Positions 25,443 to 33,805 of a stretch of 40,341 nucleotides of DNA are shown in pieces (position 1 is the first letter of the stretch; each line of letters opens with the position of its first letter). The stretch spans positions 1-40,341 of the forward strand of contig NZ_JAEMVA010000015.1 in assembly GCF_029215955.1 (NCBI RefSeq), in the 5' to 3' direction. Both the position numbers and the translations under genes were made by a program. A model generated the notes under the pieces. That model saw only the letters and a list, made by a program, of their open reading frames with translations, ran no database searches and had not been told where the DNA came from. The stretch comes from Sulfurimonas sp. SAG-AH-194-I05 (GTDB taxonomy: Bacteria; Campylobacterota; Campylobacteria; Campylobacterales; Sulfurimonadaceae).

Positions 25443-26624
25443 TCAACTAAATTGTTGTAATTTTTCTAACCATTCTTTCATTTTTTTCTCATAACCTACA
25501 TTTTGCAACGCCACAAACTTCAAGGACTCTACAAGATAATTTTGTTTTACGTAACCACCATAATCATGTGGATAAAGATACCCTTGTGCATTATTTTTTA
25601 AAGGTTCAGGAATTTCTAGCATTAAACCATTTTTAACAGCCTTGAGTGCCTTGTTAATCGCTAGATAAGAACTATTTGACTTAGGAGAAGCACAGAGATA
25701 AACAACCGCCTGTGCTAAGATTATCCTCGCTTCTGGAAAGCCTATTTTACTTACAGAAGTTAAGCAGGAGGTTGTTAAGGTAAGTGCTTGAGGGTTAGCA
25801 TTTCCAATATCTTCACTCGCTAAAATAACAAGACGTCTTGCTATAAAATCAGCAGATTCCCCACCTTCTATTAAACGTGCTAAGTAATATATTCCAGCAT
25901 CTGCGTCTGATCCACGAATAGACTTAATCATTGCCGAAATAAGGTCATAATGAACACCATTTTCACTACTCCCAGCACGCAGAGCATGTGGACGTAAAGA
26001 CTTTAAAAGTTCTAAGCTAATGGTAGTGTTAATATTTGATGCAAATTCTAAAAGCTTTAAGGTAGCTCTTGCATCTCCACTTGAACTTCTAACCAAATAC
26101 TCTTTTGCATCATTTCCACATGTTACACCAGCTTTATCACATGCTAAAACAACAAGTTTATCTAAGGCTTCATTGGTAATATTTTTTAGCTCAAAAAGCA
26201 TAGAACGTGAACGAATAGCGGAAGTTAAGGAGTAAAAAGGGTTTTCAGTCGAAGCACCAAGAATAAGAACCGAGTTATTTTCCATAACTGGAAGTAAGAC
26301 TTCTTGTTGATTTTTTGCTAAACGGTGTACTTCATCTATAAAAATCAGTGGTTTTTGTAAAACATTTTTATACTGCTCGAAAATTTTACGAAGTTGTTCT
26401 ATTTTGAGTGAGGTCGCATTAAACTCATAAAAAGGCATATCCATCGTTGAAGCGATTATTCGAGCTATAGTAGTTTTACCTACACCCGCTGGACCATAGA
26501 AAAAACTATGCCCAAGGGCTTGTTTTTCACAAAGAATTCGAAGCGGTGCATCTAGGGAGCAAAGGTGTTCTTGCCCTACTACCTCATCAAAATTTTGAGG
26601 GCGAAGTAATTGTGTAAAGTCCAA
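25443..26624 (-). CDS. rarA: replication-associated recombination ATPase RarA (MgsA)
   Basis: The 393-residue AAA+ protein has 'LLRPQNFDEVVGQEHL' at the start, Walker A 'GPAGVGKTT' (44-52), Walker B 'IFIDEVHR' (Asp96, Glu97), sensor 1 'LILGASTENP', and the C-terminal RarA part 'DADAGIYYLARLIEGGESADFIARR' seen as YYLARLIEGGE and FIARRLVI. RarA acts at stalled replication forks. The start codon is TTG, two codons after the rluB stop and in the same frame. The ending 'WLEKLQQFS' is family-typical. Confidence 0.94.
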   Translation of the reverse strand: MDFTQLLRPQNFDEVVGQEHLCSLDAPLRILCEKQALGHSFFYGPAGVGKTTIARIIASTMDMPFYEFNATSLKIEQLRKIFEQYKNVLQKPLIFIDEVHRLAKNQQEVLLPVMENNSVLILGASTENPFYSLTSAIRSRSMLFELKNITNEALDKLVVLACDKAGVTCGNDAKEYLVRSSSGDARATLKLLEFASNINTTISLELLKSLRPHALRAGSSENGVHYDLISAMIKSIRGSDADAGIYYLARLIEGGESADFIARRLVILASEDIGNANPQALTLTTSCLTSVSKIGFPEARIILAQAVVYLCASPKSNSSYLAINKALKAVKNGLMLEIPEPLKNNAQGYLYPHDYGGYVKQNYLVESLKFVALQNVGYEKKMKEWLEKLQQFS

Positions 26625-26627
26625 AAT

Positions 26628-27437
26628 CTACTTTCTTCTTGTGTCTTTTTTTGTTTTTCCTATTTCTCTTTGTTGTTTTTCATCTTCTTTTAAAAATCCA
26701 AATAATGCTGAATATTCACTTCTACTTAAAAAGCGAACCTTTCCCGTTGGTAAATTGTTTAACTCTACCTCAGCAAATGAAAGACGTTTCAGATCCGCTA
26801 CCTCAGTTCCAAAGTGTGCAAAGAATCTTCTAATTTCACGGTTTTGACCCTCAGCAATAGCTATTTTTAAAATCGAATAGTTATGTTCATTCTTTTGGAT
26901 TTTATACCCTAAAAAAGGAGCAAATGTCATAGACGTAATATTTGAATGTGAATGTCCACCAGCAGTGGCATCTAAAAGTTCAAGACCATTTTGCATAGCA
27001 TCTTCCATCTCTTGTGAAACTTCACCTTTAATTTTTACCTTATAAATTCTCTCTAATCCAGAGTTCATCAAAGCAGTAGCTACTTTTGAAGCATCCGTCA
27101 AAAGTAAGACTCCCTCAGTTGCATAATCGAGTCGTCCTACTGGTATAAAATGCTTGTATTTTTTATCGAGCGTATCGTAAATTGTTTTTCTCTCACGAGG
27201 GTCATTTTTTGTAACTAACTCACCTTTTGGTTTGTTATACACGATAACTGTGTACTTATCTCTTCGTGTTACTTGTTTTCCACTTACATAAACGATTGAT
27301 TCTTTTTCATCAACCTGTGTAGCTGGATTGTTTTGAATTTCACCATCAACTCTTACGTATCCATCTTGAATTACCTTGTCCGCTTCTCTACGTGAATAAC
27401 TAGAATTGTGTGCTATATACTTGTTTAATCTCATCAT
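26628..27437 (-). CDS. 23S rRNA pseudouridine synthase, RsuA/RluB family
   Basis: The 269-residue protein has an N-terminal S4 RNA-binding domain ('RLNKYIAHNSSYSRREADKV') and the catalytic domain with 'VGRLDYATEGVLLLTDA', where Asp104 is the nucleophile, and 'QNREIRRFFAHFG'. The family modifies a single uridine near the peptidyl transferase centre; RluB is the likeliest member in this phylum, but RluE/RluF-type specificity cannot be excluded. Two tandem ATG codons stand at the start. The C-terminal tail is highly basic (KQQREIGKTKKDTRRK). Confidence 0.88.
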   Translation of the reverse strand: MMRLNKYIAHNSSYSRREADKVIQDGYVRVDGEIQNNPATQVDEKESIVYVSGKQVTRRDKYTVIVYNKPKGELVTKNDPRERKTIYDTLDKKYKHFIPVGRLDYATEGVLLLTDASKVATALMNSGLERIYKVKIKGEVSQEMEDAMQNGLELLDATAGGHSHSNITSMTFAPFLGYKIQKNEHNYSILKIAIAEGQNREIRRFFAHFGTEVADLKRLSFAEVELNNLPTGKVRFLSRSEYSALFGFLKEDEKQQREIGKTKKDTRRK

Positions 27438-27473
27438 TTTTATAAACTCTTTTATTTTTTGTGGCTCTATCTT

Positions 27474-28436
27474 TTAGGATATACCTTTTTCTATAAGAGT
27501 GTGTATGTGCAACACTCCTTTTACTTTTTTACTCTCGTCTGTAATTACTAGAAGTTGTATTTTTTTCTCCTCTATCAGTACAAGAGCATCGCTTGCTAAC
27601 ATATTTTCATCTTGGCATGTGGAAGGGTTTAAAGTAGCATACTTTATAACCTCATCTTCAAGAGAAAAATTTTCACTTAAAAGTGCACGACGAATATCTC
27701 CATCACTCACAAGTGCTACGAGGAGGTTTGCATCATCTGTTATTAAAACAGTTCCCAAACGCCCTTCGCTTATTTTTACAATCGCTTCTTTTACCTTTGT
27801 AGTTTTCTTTACTACTGGTAGGTTTTCGCTTTGCATAAGGTTTGACACCTTCACAAATAGTTGTTTTCCCAAGGCACCACCTGGATGGAAGGAAGCAAAA
27901 TCGCTTTTTTGAAAGTTTCTCGCTCGCATTAAACAAACAGCCAAAGCATCACCAAGAGCAAGTGTTAATGTAGTTGAACTCGTAGGAGCAATATCCAGTG
28001 GGCATGCCTCTTTTTCTACAACAACATCAATAACCAAATCACAAAGCTGACCTAAGCGAGAATTTCTGTTTCGTGTCATTCCAATTAAAGGTGTTTTAAA
28101 ACGTTTAATGTGGGGTAAAATCGAACTCAACTCTTCACTCTCACCACTATAACTAATAGCAATCACAACATCATTTGAACTAATCATACCTAAGTCACCG
28201 TGGAGTGCTTCAGTTGGATGTAAAAAGAAACTAGGAGTTCCAGTTGATGCAAAAGTAGCTGCCATCTTAGCCCCAATAAGACCAGACTTACCAACACCCG
28301 TAATGATAAGCTTACCCTCACATGCAAGAATAATTGCAACAGCTTTTTCAAAAACATCATCAATGTTTTTAGATGCATTCAAAAGAGCTTCTGCTTCAAT
28401 GTTTAAAGTTTCTTGTGCTATTTTTTTGTAATTCAA
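27474..28436 (-). CDS. kdsD: arabinose-5-phosphate isomerase (KpsF/GutQ family)
   Basis: The 320-residue protein has an SIS sugar-isomerase domain ('ITGVGKSGLIGAKMAATFAS', 'PTEALHGDLGMI' with His79, 'AISYSGESEEL') and two C-terminal CBS domains (about 205-315). It interconverts ribulose-5-phosphate and arabinose-5-phosphate, the first step to Kdo for lipopolysaccharide. The start codon appears to be TTG at 28436 with a purine-rich site (AAAGAGAT) upstream. No other Kdo genes adjoin it. Confidence 0.92.
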   Translation of the reverse strand: MNYKKIAQETLNIEAEALLNASKNIDDVFEKAVAIILACEGKLIITGVGKSGLIGAKMAATFASTGTPSFFLHPTEALHGDLGMISSNDVVIAISYSGESEELSSILPHIKRFKTPLIGMTRNRNSRLGQLCDLVIDVVVEKEACPLDIAPTSSTTLTLALGDALAVCLMRARNFQKSDFASFHPGGALGKQLFVKVSNLMQSENLPVVKKTTKVKEAIVKISEGRLGTVLITDDANLLVALVSDGDIRRALLSENFSLEDEVIKYATLNPSTCQDENMLASDALVLIEEKKIQLLVITDESKKVKGVLHIHTLIEKGIS

Positions 28437-28477
28437 AATTATATCTCTTTTATTTCATCTATTTTTGCCCTAAGCTA

Positions 28478-28483
28478 ATTATA
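28478..28483 (-). promoter_or_regulatory. putative -10 element of kdsD
   Basis: TATAAT on the minus strand 41 bp before the kdsD start, in the 54-bp gap behind the GGDEF-EAL gene. It suggests kdsD has its own promoter. No -35 is clear. Confidence 0.4.
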
Positions 28484-28490
28484 ACATTTT

Positions 28491-30644
28491 TTACAGTGGT
28501 TTACGTTGTGGTTCACTAAAGTGATAGCCCTGGGAAAATCCTATGTCTAATTCGTCTATGACCGCTTGCACTTCTTCATTGTGTACAAACTCTGCTATAC
28601 AAGGTATTTTTGCATTGTTTGCAAAAAATGCTATTGCGCGCGCTACTTCATAACTTTTAGCATTTGTGTTAATGTCTTTGATATACTTTGCATCAATTTT
28701 TAAAAAATCAACTTCAAGGTCAAGAACACGTTCAAAGTTAGAATACTCTGCTCCAAAATCATCGATAGCTAAAGCATAACCTGCTTTTTTTAATGCGTTA
28801 AGTTGTTCTATATTTCCGCTTTTACTATCAGAACTCACCCCTTCTAAAATTTCTAAAATAACTCTGTTTTTATCTATTGCATATGTGCGAGATTTTTCGT
28901 TTAGGTATTCTAAAAGATACTCTCTATTTAAATCATCTTCTGTAATATTGATAGAAAAAGTATACGTATTGGATGCCATTTCTTGAAAGCTTTTATCAAT
29001 CATTATTTTAGTTATTTCAGGAAGTAAACCCGAAAGCCTTGCTGGCTCTAAAAATTTATAAGGAGAAATAACTTCACCATTACGTTCAATACGTGCTAAG
29101 ACCTCGTATTTTTCAATTTTTTTCGTAAAATTATCACGAATACCCTGATAATATGGAACTAATTTATCTTCGGCAAGTGCATTGTAAAGAATGTTATTTG
29201 CTTCTATAAATGCTTTTCTATCTTCTACCTGCGTAGCATCTAAATCAAAAATAGAAACATTATTTTTTCCACTTTGTTTTGCAACTTTCAATGCAGAGGA
29301 GGCATTTCTTAGTAAGTTTTCACTCTCACATGTTCCACCATAAGTAAAAGAAACATTTAAACGTAAATATCCCAAAAGAATTCCTGTCGTATAAAAATAA
29401 TGTTTAATGTTCTCTACTTTTAAGAGTATATCTACATTTCCATCATATAATAAACCAAATTCATCTGAATTAATTCTAAATACCTTCGTTGCAGAAAATT
29501 CTGAATCTAATATTTTAGCTATTTTTTTAAGTAACTCGTCTCCTACATCGAATCCATACGCAGTATTTATATAACTAAAGTTGTTTATATTGAGAAGTAT
29601 CAATGTGTATTTATTCGTAGAAGTGAGGAGAGCGTCTAAACGTATTTTGTTACCCAAGTGCGTAAGATTATCTCTAAAAGCTGTTTCTTCTAAACGCGCT
29701 TGGATACTTTTTAATTCTGACAAATCTGTAAAAATTCCTAAGTAATTATGCGTATTGAGTTCACTATCTAAAAGAATATCACTAATACTAAGCCATTGCG
29801 TTATTTCTTTGCCGTCTGCTCTTTTATTAATAATTTCATCACTCCATTTCGAGTTTTCTTGAATCTCTTTCCACATGTTGGCATAAAATTCTTTTGTATT
29901 TTTGTTTGCCGATAATATCTTTGGATTTTTGCCAAGAACATCATTTTCCGTGTATCCATAGATATCTTCAAAGGCTTTATTCACCTCAATAATTTTATTT
30001 TGAGAATCCGTAATAATCATTCCCTCTGTAGCATTTTGCATCGAAGTGGAAAAAAGTTTTAAACGGTTTTCGTTTTCTCTGTTTTGTAAAACAATACTTA
30101 CAATAGAAGAAGCAGTTTCGAGCAGTTTTTTATGAAAAAGAGATGGGGAACGATGTTCAAAAGAAGAAAGAGCAAAAGTGCCTATCACTTCGTCGTTTTT
30201 GTTCCTTATAGGCATAGACCAACATGCAAGTAAATTAAAATCTATTACTATTTTACGTAAGTCTGCCCATCTCTCGTCTGTTAAAGTATCGTTTACATAC
30301 TGTGCTTCTTTATGAAAAACAGCATTTCCACATGAACCAGCACCTATTCCTGGTTTTAAATTTTTTAAAGCCTCGTGTCCAACTTCTGGAATAGAAGGTG
30401 CACTTAAAACACTCAACAATCCACTTTGTTTGTCCAGCAACATAATGGATGCAACAGAATTAGGTAAAAAAGACTCTGCAAGATTACATAATTTACTAAG
30501 TACTACACTCGAGCTCTCATGTGAAGCAATCATCACTAACACTTCATTTTGCAAATCAACTATGTTATTATATTCAGCAGAACTAATCGGAACTTTTGCA
30601 ACATCGGCTATGTCTAATGGGTTACATGTTACTTGTTTGCTCAC
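28491..30644 (-). CDS. GAF-PAS-GGDEF(degenerate)-EAL protein
   Basis: The 717-residue soluble protein has a GAF domain (about 45-188; 'GIGAGSCGNAVF', 'LLACWSMPIRN'), a PAS domain (195-310; 'EGMIITDSQNKIIEVNKAFEDIYGY'-type start seen as MIITDSQNKIIEVNKAF), a GGDEF-like domain (320-465) whose active site reads NSDEF at 392-396, and an EAL domain (480-710). The EAL domain keeps EVL (514-516), the Asn of 'SINI', Glu in 'LEILEG', DDFG (628-631), Lys649 and Glu685. It is therefore probably a c-di-GMP phosphodiesterase with a non-catalytic GGDEF. The start is GTG with GGAG upstream; it is divergent from nnrD/E. Confidence 0.88.
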   Translation of the reverse strand: MSKQVTCNPLDIADVAKVPISSAEYNNIVDLQNEVLVMIASHESSSVVLSKLCNLAESFLPNSVASIMLLDKQSGLLSVLSAPSIPEVGHEALKNLKPGIGAGSCGNAVFHKEAQYVNDTLTDERWADLRKIVIDFNLLACWSMPIRNKNDEVIGTFALSSFEHRSPSLFHKKLLETASSIVSIVLQNRENENRLKLFSTSMQNATEGMIITDSQNKIIEVNKAFEDIYGYTENDVLGKNPKILSANKNTKEFYANMWKEIQENSKWSDEIINKRADGKEITQWLSISDILLDSELNTHNYLGIFTDLSELKSIQARLEETAFRDNLTHLGNKIRLDALLTSTNKYTLILLNINNFSYINTAYGFDVGDELLKKIAKILDSEFSATKVFRINSDEFGLLYDGNVDILLKVENIKHYFYTTGILLGYLRLNVSFTYGGTCESENLLRNASSALKVAKQSGKNNVSIFDLDATQVEDRKAFIEANNILYNALAEDKLVPYYQGIRDNFTKKIEKYEVLARIERNGEVISPYKFLEPARLSGLLPEITKIMIDKSFQEMASNTYTFSINITEDDLNREYLLEYLNEKSRTYAIDKNRVILEILEGVSSDSKSGNIEQLNALKKAGYALAIDDFGAEYSNFERVLDLEVDFLKIDAKYIKDINTNAKSYEVARAIAFFANNAKIPCIAEFVHNEEVQAVIDELDIGFSQGYHFSEPQRKPL

Positions 30645-30668
30645 AACGACTCTCCTCTTATTTTAAGA

Positions 30669-30674
30669 TATAAT
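30669..30674 (+). promoter_or_regulatory. putative -10 element in divergent region
   Basis: TATAAT on the plus strand in the 101-bp gap between the GGDEF-EAL gene (-) and nnrD/E (+), about 72 bp before the nnr ATG. The opposite strand also has AT-rich -10-like sequence here, so assignment is weak. Confidence 0.35.
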
Positions 30675-30745
30675 AACACTTTAAAAGTTAAGATAAACTT
30701 ATAACTTTACATAATAATAAACTTGTGAAAAAGCAGGAAAAATAG

Positions 30746-32101
30746 ATGCAAAAAATATTCGATGAAGTACGAAGTTTAGACCTAAAGTGTTATGATTCAT
30801 ATGGATTAACTGAAGATATACTAATGGAACATGCGGCGAATGGTGTAGCACTTTTTATACGTGCGGCGTTTCCTTTAAACTCTAGCGTAACTATTGTTTG
30901 TGGTGATGGTAACAATGGTGCAGATGGTTTAGCCCTTGCCAGACTTTTACATGGAGACTATAAAGTTACGATTTTTTATGCAAAAAAACCAAAAAGTAAA
31001 CTCGCTCTACTCCAAGAAAAACGTACACGAAGCCTCAATATTCCAACATGTGAAAAGCTCTTTGCGTGTGACATACTTGTAGATGCCCTCCTTGGAACAG
31101 GTTTTCATAATACTCTTAATGACAACCTCGCCTCTCTAATAAAAAACATGAACAGCCTAACTGCCTATAAAATAGCATGTGACATTCCAAGTGCCTACAT
31201 GTTTTATGCAGATACAACACTTACAATGGGTGCCTTAAAAAAGTCTTTATTTTTAGATGCGCATAAAGAATATGTAGGAGATATACATGTAGTAAACTTA
31301 GGTATACCAAGAGATTTTTATGAAGGCGATTCCTCTTGGAGACTACTTGATGTATCTGATTTACAACTTCCCCACAGAACAAAAAAAGACTCCCATAAGG
31401 GTAGTTATGGTCACCTTGCTTTAGCATGTGGAAACAAGGTTGGCGCAAGTATAATGAGTGCAAAAACTGCACTTAAATTTGGAGCAGGACTCGTTACGCT
31501 TGTAAATGAAAAGAAAGAACAAATTCCACAAAGTATAATGCACGCTTCATCACTGCCTCAAACAACAACAGCCTTAGCATGTGGTATGGGTCTTGGAGAA
31601 TACTTTAATTTAGCCCCATTATTAGAAAACAACCTTCCTATGGTTGTAGATGCAGATATTTTTCACATGGAAATCTTACTCGATATTTTACGAAGAGAAA
31701 ATACTGTCCTTACTCCACATGCAAAAGAGTTTGTTGCACTGCTCCAACAAACAAAACTCGCGGACATCAGTGTAAGTGAATTACAAAAGGAGCGTTTTAA
31801 ATATGTTTCACTATTTTCTAAGGCATTTCCACATGTTGTGCTTCTTTTGAAAGGTGCGAATGTCATTATTGCCTCAAATGAGAAGTACTTTATAAACCCA
31901 CATGGCACATCTTCTCTAGCAAAAGGGGGAAGTGGTGATGTTTTAAGTGGTTTAGTTGGAGCACTACTTGCACAAGGATTCACACCTTTACACTCTGCTA
32001 TACACGCATCTCTCGCGCATACTACACTGGCGTCTTCGTATAACGGTACTGATTTTTCACTTACACCTGATGATTTAATCGCAGGTATTGGTAATTTATA
32101 A
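30746..32101 (+). CDS. nnrD: bifunctional NAD(P)H-hydrate epimerase / ADP-dependent dehydratase
   Basis: The 451-residue protein joins an N-terminal YjeF_N epimerase (about 1-190; 'TIVCGDGNNGADGLALARLL') to a C-terminal ribokinase-like NAD(P)HX dehydratase (about 205-450; 'GSYGHLALACGNKVGASIMSAK' as GSYGHLALACG and GASIMSAKTAL, 'LTPHAKEF', 'SLAKGGSGDVLSGLVGALLAQG'). Together they repair hydrated NADH/NADPH: the epimerase interconverts R and S forms and the dehydratase restores the S form using ADP. Length is a little below the roughly 500 of E. coli. AGGAA precedes the ATG. The symbol refers to the dehydratase half (nnrE for the epimerase). Confidence 0.93.
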   Translation: MQKIFDEVRSLDLKCYDSYGLTEDILMEHAANGVALFIRAAFPLNSSVTIVCGDGNNGADGLALARLLHGDYKVTIFYAKKPKSKLALLQEKRTRSLNIPTCEKLFACDILVDALLGTGFHNTLNDNLASLIKNMNSLTAYKIACDIPSAYMFYADTTLTMGALKKSLFLDAHKEYVGDIHVVNLGIPRDFYEGDSSWRLLDVSDLQLPHRTKKDSHKGSYGHLALACGNKVGASIMSAKTALKFGAGLVTLVNEKKEQIPQSIMHASSLPQTTTALACGMGLGEYFNLAPLLENNLPMVVDADIFHMEILLDILRRENTVLTPHAKEFVALLQQTKLADISVSELQKERFKYVSLFSKAFPHVVLLLKGANVIIASNEKYFINPHGTSSLAKGGSGDVLSGLVGALLAQGFTPLHSAIHASLAHTTLASSYNGTDFSLTPDDLIAGIGNL

Positions 32102-32113
32102 GAAAGCTTTTAT

Positions 32114-32217
32114 TATAATACGATTAATGGGCAAAGCCCTTGAGGCTATGCTAAACGCTAAGGTACTTATAGTTAGGTTAAATCCACAGCACAAATCACC
32201 CCTAGGAAATACATAAT
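32114..32217 (+). promoter_or_regulatory. promoter and structured leader of thiG
   Basis: A TATAAT element (32114-32119) is followed by a leader of about 90 nt. Within it GGGC/GCCC (32129-32139) can form a hairpin that excludes an alternative GCC/GGC stem (32136-32146), and GCTAA occurs twice. It does not contain the conserved blocks of a TPP riboswitch. Whether it regulates thiG is open. Confidence 0.4.
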
Positions 32218-32997
32218 ATGGACAACATTTTAAAAATTGGAAAATATGAACTTGGTTCTCGTCTTATCGTTGGTAGTGGAAAGTACGACTCTTTTGAAGC
32301 TACAAAAGAAGCTACGCTTGCATCTGGAAGTGAACTTATCACTGTTGCTATTCGTCGTTTAAATATCACTGACCCTGACAAAGAAAATCTACGAGATACT
32401 TTTGCAGGAACAAACGTAAAATTTTTACCAAACTCTGCTGGTTGTGTAACAGCTGAAGAAGCTATCACGACTTTTAGACTCATGCGTGAAGCTACTGGGA
32501 TTGATTTAATCAAACTAGAAGTCATTGGTGATACGAAGAAAACTCTTTATCCTGATGTTCTTGAAACTATCAAAGCGTGTGAAGTTCTGGCAAAAGATGG
32601 TTTCACTATCATGTCTTATACTTCAGATGACCCGATTATGGCTAAACGACTAGAAGATGCTGGAAGTCATGCTATCATGCCTCTTGCCGCTCCTATTGGA
32701 TCTGGACTTGGTATTCAAAACCCTTATAACATCGTTTTTATTCGTGAGGCTGTAAGTGTTCCTGTTATTGTTGATGCTGGAATCGGTTGTGCATCTGACG
32801 CTGCGTATGCAATGGAACTTGGAGCTGCTGGTGTTTTAACAAACACTGCGATTGCACAAGCGCAAAACCCTATGATTATGGCAGAAGCTATGAAACATGC
32901 TGTTCGCGCTGGACGTATGTCGTACCTAAGTGGTAGAATTCCTAAGCGTCCTTATGCAACTGCTTCAAGCCCAATAGATGGAATGATTCAGTTTTAA
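32218..32997 (+). CDS. thiG: thiazole synthase
   Basis: The 259-residue TIM-barrel enzyme builds the thiazole phosphate of thiamine from deoxyxylulose phosphate, dehydroglycine (or glycine imine) and ThiS thiocarboxylate. Clear motifs are '[10 protein letters not shown]', 'VAIRRLNI', '[10 protein letters not shown]' with the Schiff-base Lys99, '[16 protein letters not shown]', '[19 protein letters not shown]' and '[11 protein letters not shown]'. thiS, thiF and thiH are not adjacent here, so the pathway is dispersed. It is followed by a strong terminator. Confidence 0.96.
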   Translation: MDNILKIGKYELGSRLIVGSGKYDSFEATKEATLASGSELITVAIRRLNITDPDKENLRDTFAGTNVKFLPNSAGCVTAEEAITTFRLMREATGIDLIKLEVIGDTKKTLYPDVLETIKACEVLAKDGFTIMSYTSDDPIMAKRLEDAGSHAIMPLAAPIGSGLGIQNPYNIVFIREAVSVPVIVDAGIGCASDAAYAMELGAAGVLTNTAIAQAQNPMIMAEAMKHAVRAGRMSYLSGRIPKRPYATASSPIDGMIQF

Positions 32998-33003
32998 TAC
33001 TTT

Positions 33004-33028
33004 GCTAAAGGAATACACCTCCTTTAGC
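33004..33028 (+). terminator. terminator hairpin after thiG
   Basis: GCTAAAGGA (33004-33012) pairs with TCCTTTAGC (33020-33028) around a 7-base loop, 6 bp after the thiG stop; flanking TTT and AAA can extend the stem. A T-rich stretch (CTCTTTTT) follows 10 bp later. Confidence 0.7.
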
Positions 33029-33044
33029 CAAACTCCTCCCTCTT

Positions 33045-33074
33045 TTTAAATACTATTAATTAATCGTATTTAAA
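33045..33074. promoter_or_regulatory. 30-bp near-perfect palindrome upstream of bacteriohemerythrin
   Basis: Outer arms TTTAAATAC (33045-33053) and GTATTTAAA (33066-33074) enclose the palindrome ATTAATTAAT (33055-33064); only the pair 33054/33065 is mismatched. A TATACT -10 candidate (33085-33090) follows, so the palindrome would cover the -35 zone. It fits a dimeric repressor or activator site for the gene at 33135. It could also fold as a second hairpin behind thiG. Confidence 0.55.
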
Positions 33075-33134
33075 TTTACTACTGTATACTTTCATTTTAA
33101 CTTATATAAAATTTTACATTTAAGGAAATATTTC

Positions 33135-33533
33135 ATGATTACACAAGACCAATTACCAATGGTAGCAATGCCAAGTATGAACGATACACATTTAGAAGAT
33201 ATTCTCATTATAAATAAATTATCCAAAGCAGCACAGAACAAAGACTTTGATGGGACAAAAGGTATGCTCAAAGAACTTATAGAGCATACTATAGTCCACT
33301 TCTCAGGAGAAGAGGAGATGATGCGAGAAAAAAACTTTCCTCCCTACCCTATTCACAAAGCAGAACACGACAGAGTTTTAAATGAACTTACATCTGTTGC
33401 AAAAAACTTTGAAGAGGGCGAAGGTGACTTTTTACTTATAACTGCCTATGTTGATGGTTCACTCGCTCCTTGGCTTGTGCACCATATAGAAACTTTAGAC
33501 ACTGTAACAGCGGCATTTCTTCAAACATCTTAA
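33135..33533 (+). CDS. bacteriohemerythrin
   Basis: The 132-residue four-helix protein has the complete set of di-iron ligands in the expected spacing: His19, His55 and Glu59 ('HFSGEEEMM'), His74 and His78 ('HKAEHD'), His117 and Asp122 ('HHIETLD'). Bacteriohemerythrins bind O2 reversibly at a non-heme di-iron site and serve in oxygen supply, storage or sensing in microaerophiles. AAGGAAAT lies before the ATG. The gene meets the opposite 91-aa gene over a shared TTAA. Confidence 0.92.
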   Translation: MITQDQLPMVAMPSMNDTHLEDILIINKLSKAAQNKDFDGTKGMLKELIEHTIVHFSGEEEMMREKNFPPYPIHKAEHDRVLNELTSVAKNFEEGEGDFLLITAYVDGSLAPWLVHHIETLDTVTAAFLQTS

Positions 33534-33805
33534 ACTTCTAGCTTCTCAGATAAATGGGTCATTAAGATTAACTGACCCATATCTTCAAAAAACTTATCTA
33601 TACCCATACCTTTGGCTTCAAGAGACAACTTTAGTGCATCTAAAAACACTTGATGTGTCTCCTGCGAAGCTTGCATATAGGCATCTATAATCCACTCCAT
33701 ACTAAGTGTGTGGAGTACACCATTTACATCGTATTCAATAGAAGAACTTAAATTTATTCCTTCTCTTTTAATAATATCCTTACATTCCTGAGCGATTGTT
33801 CTCAT
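33530..33805 (-). CDS. hypothetical protein (91 aa)
   Basis: I do not recognise this family. It is a soluble, largely helical acidic protein: 'MRTIAQECKDIIKREGINLS', then 'VLHTLSMEWIIDAYMQASQE', 'VFLDALKLSLEAKGMGIDKFFEDMGQLILMTHLSEKLEV' read here in short pieces. Its ATG overlaps the stop of the AGCS symporter gene by 4 bp (ATGA), so the two are translationally coupled and it may be an accessory of that transporter. That role is inferred from position only. Confidence 0.6.
   Translation of the reverse strand: MRTIAQECKDIIKREGINLSSSIEYDVNGVLHTLSMEWIIDAYMQASQETHQVFLDALKLSLEAKGMGIDKFFEDMGQLILMTHLSEKLEV

Noticed and set aside
31663..31983. 106-aa minus-strand frame inside the NAD(P)HX repair gene
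   Set aside because: Shadow of the dehydratase domain, with no ribosome site or family match.
32102..32217. TPP (THI-box) riboswitch before thiG
   Set aside because: The conserved CUGAGA and ACCUGA-type blocks are not present, and the leader is too short for the full fold.
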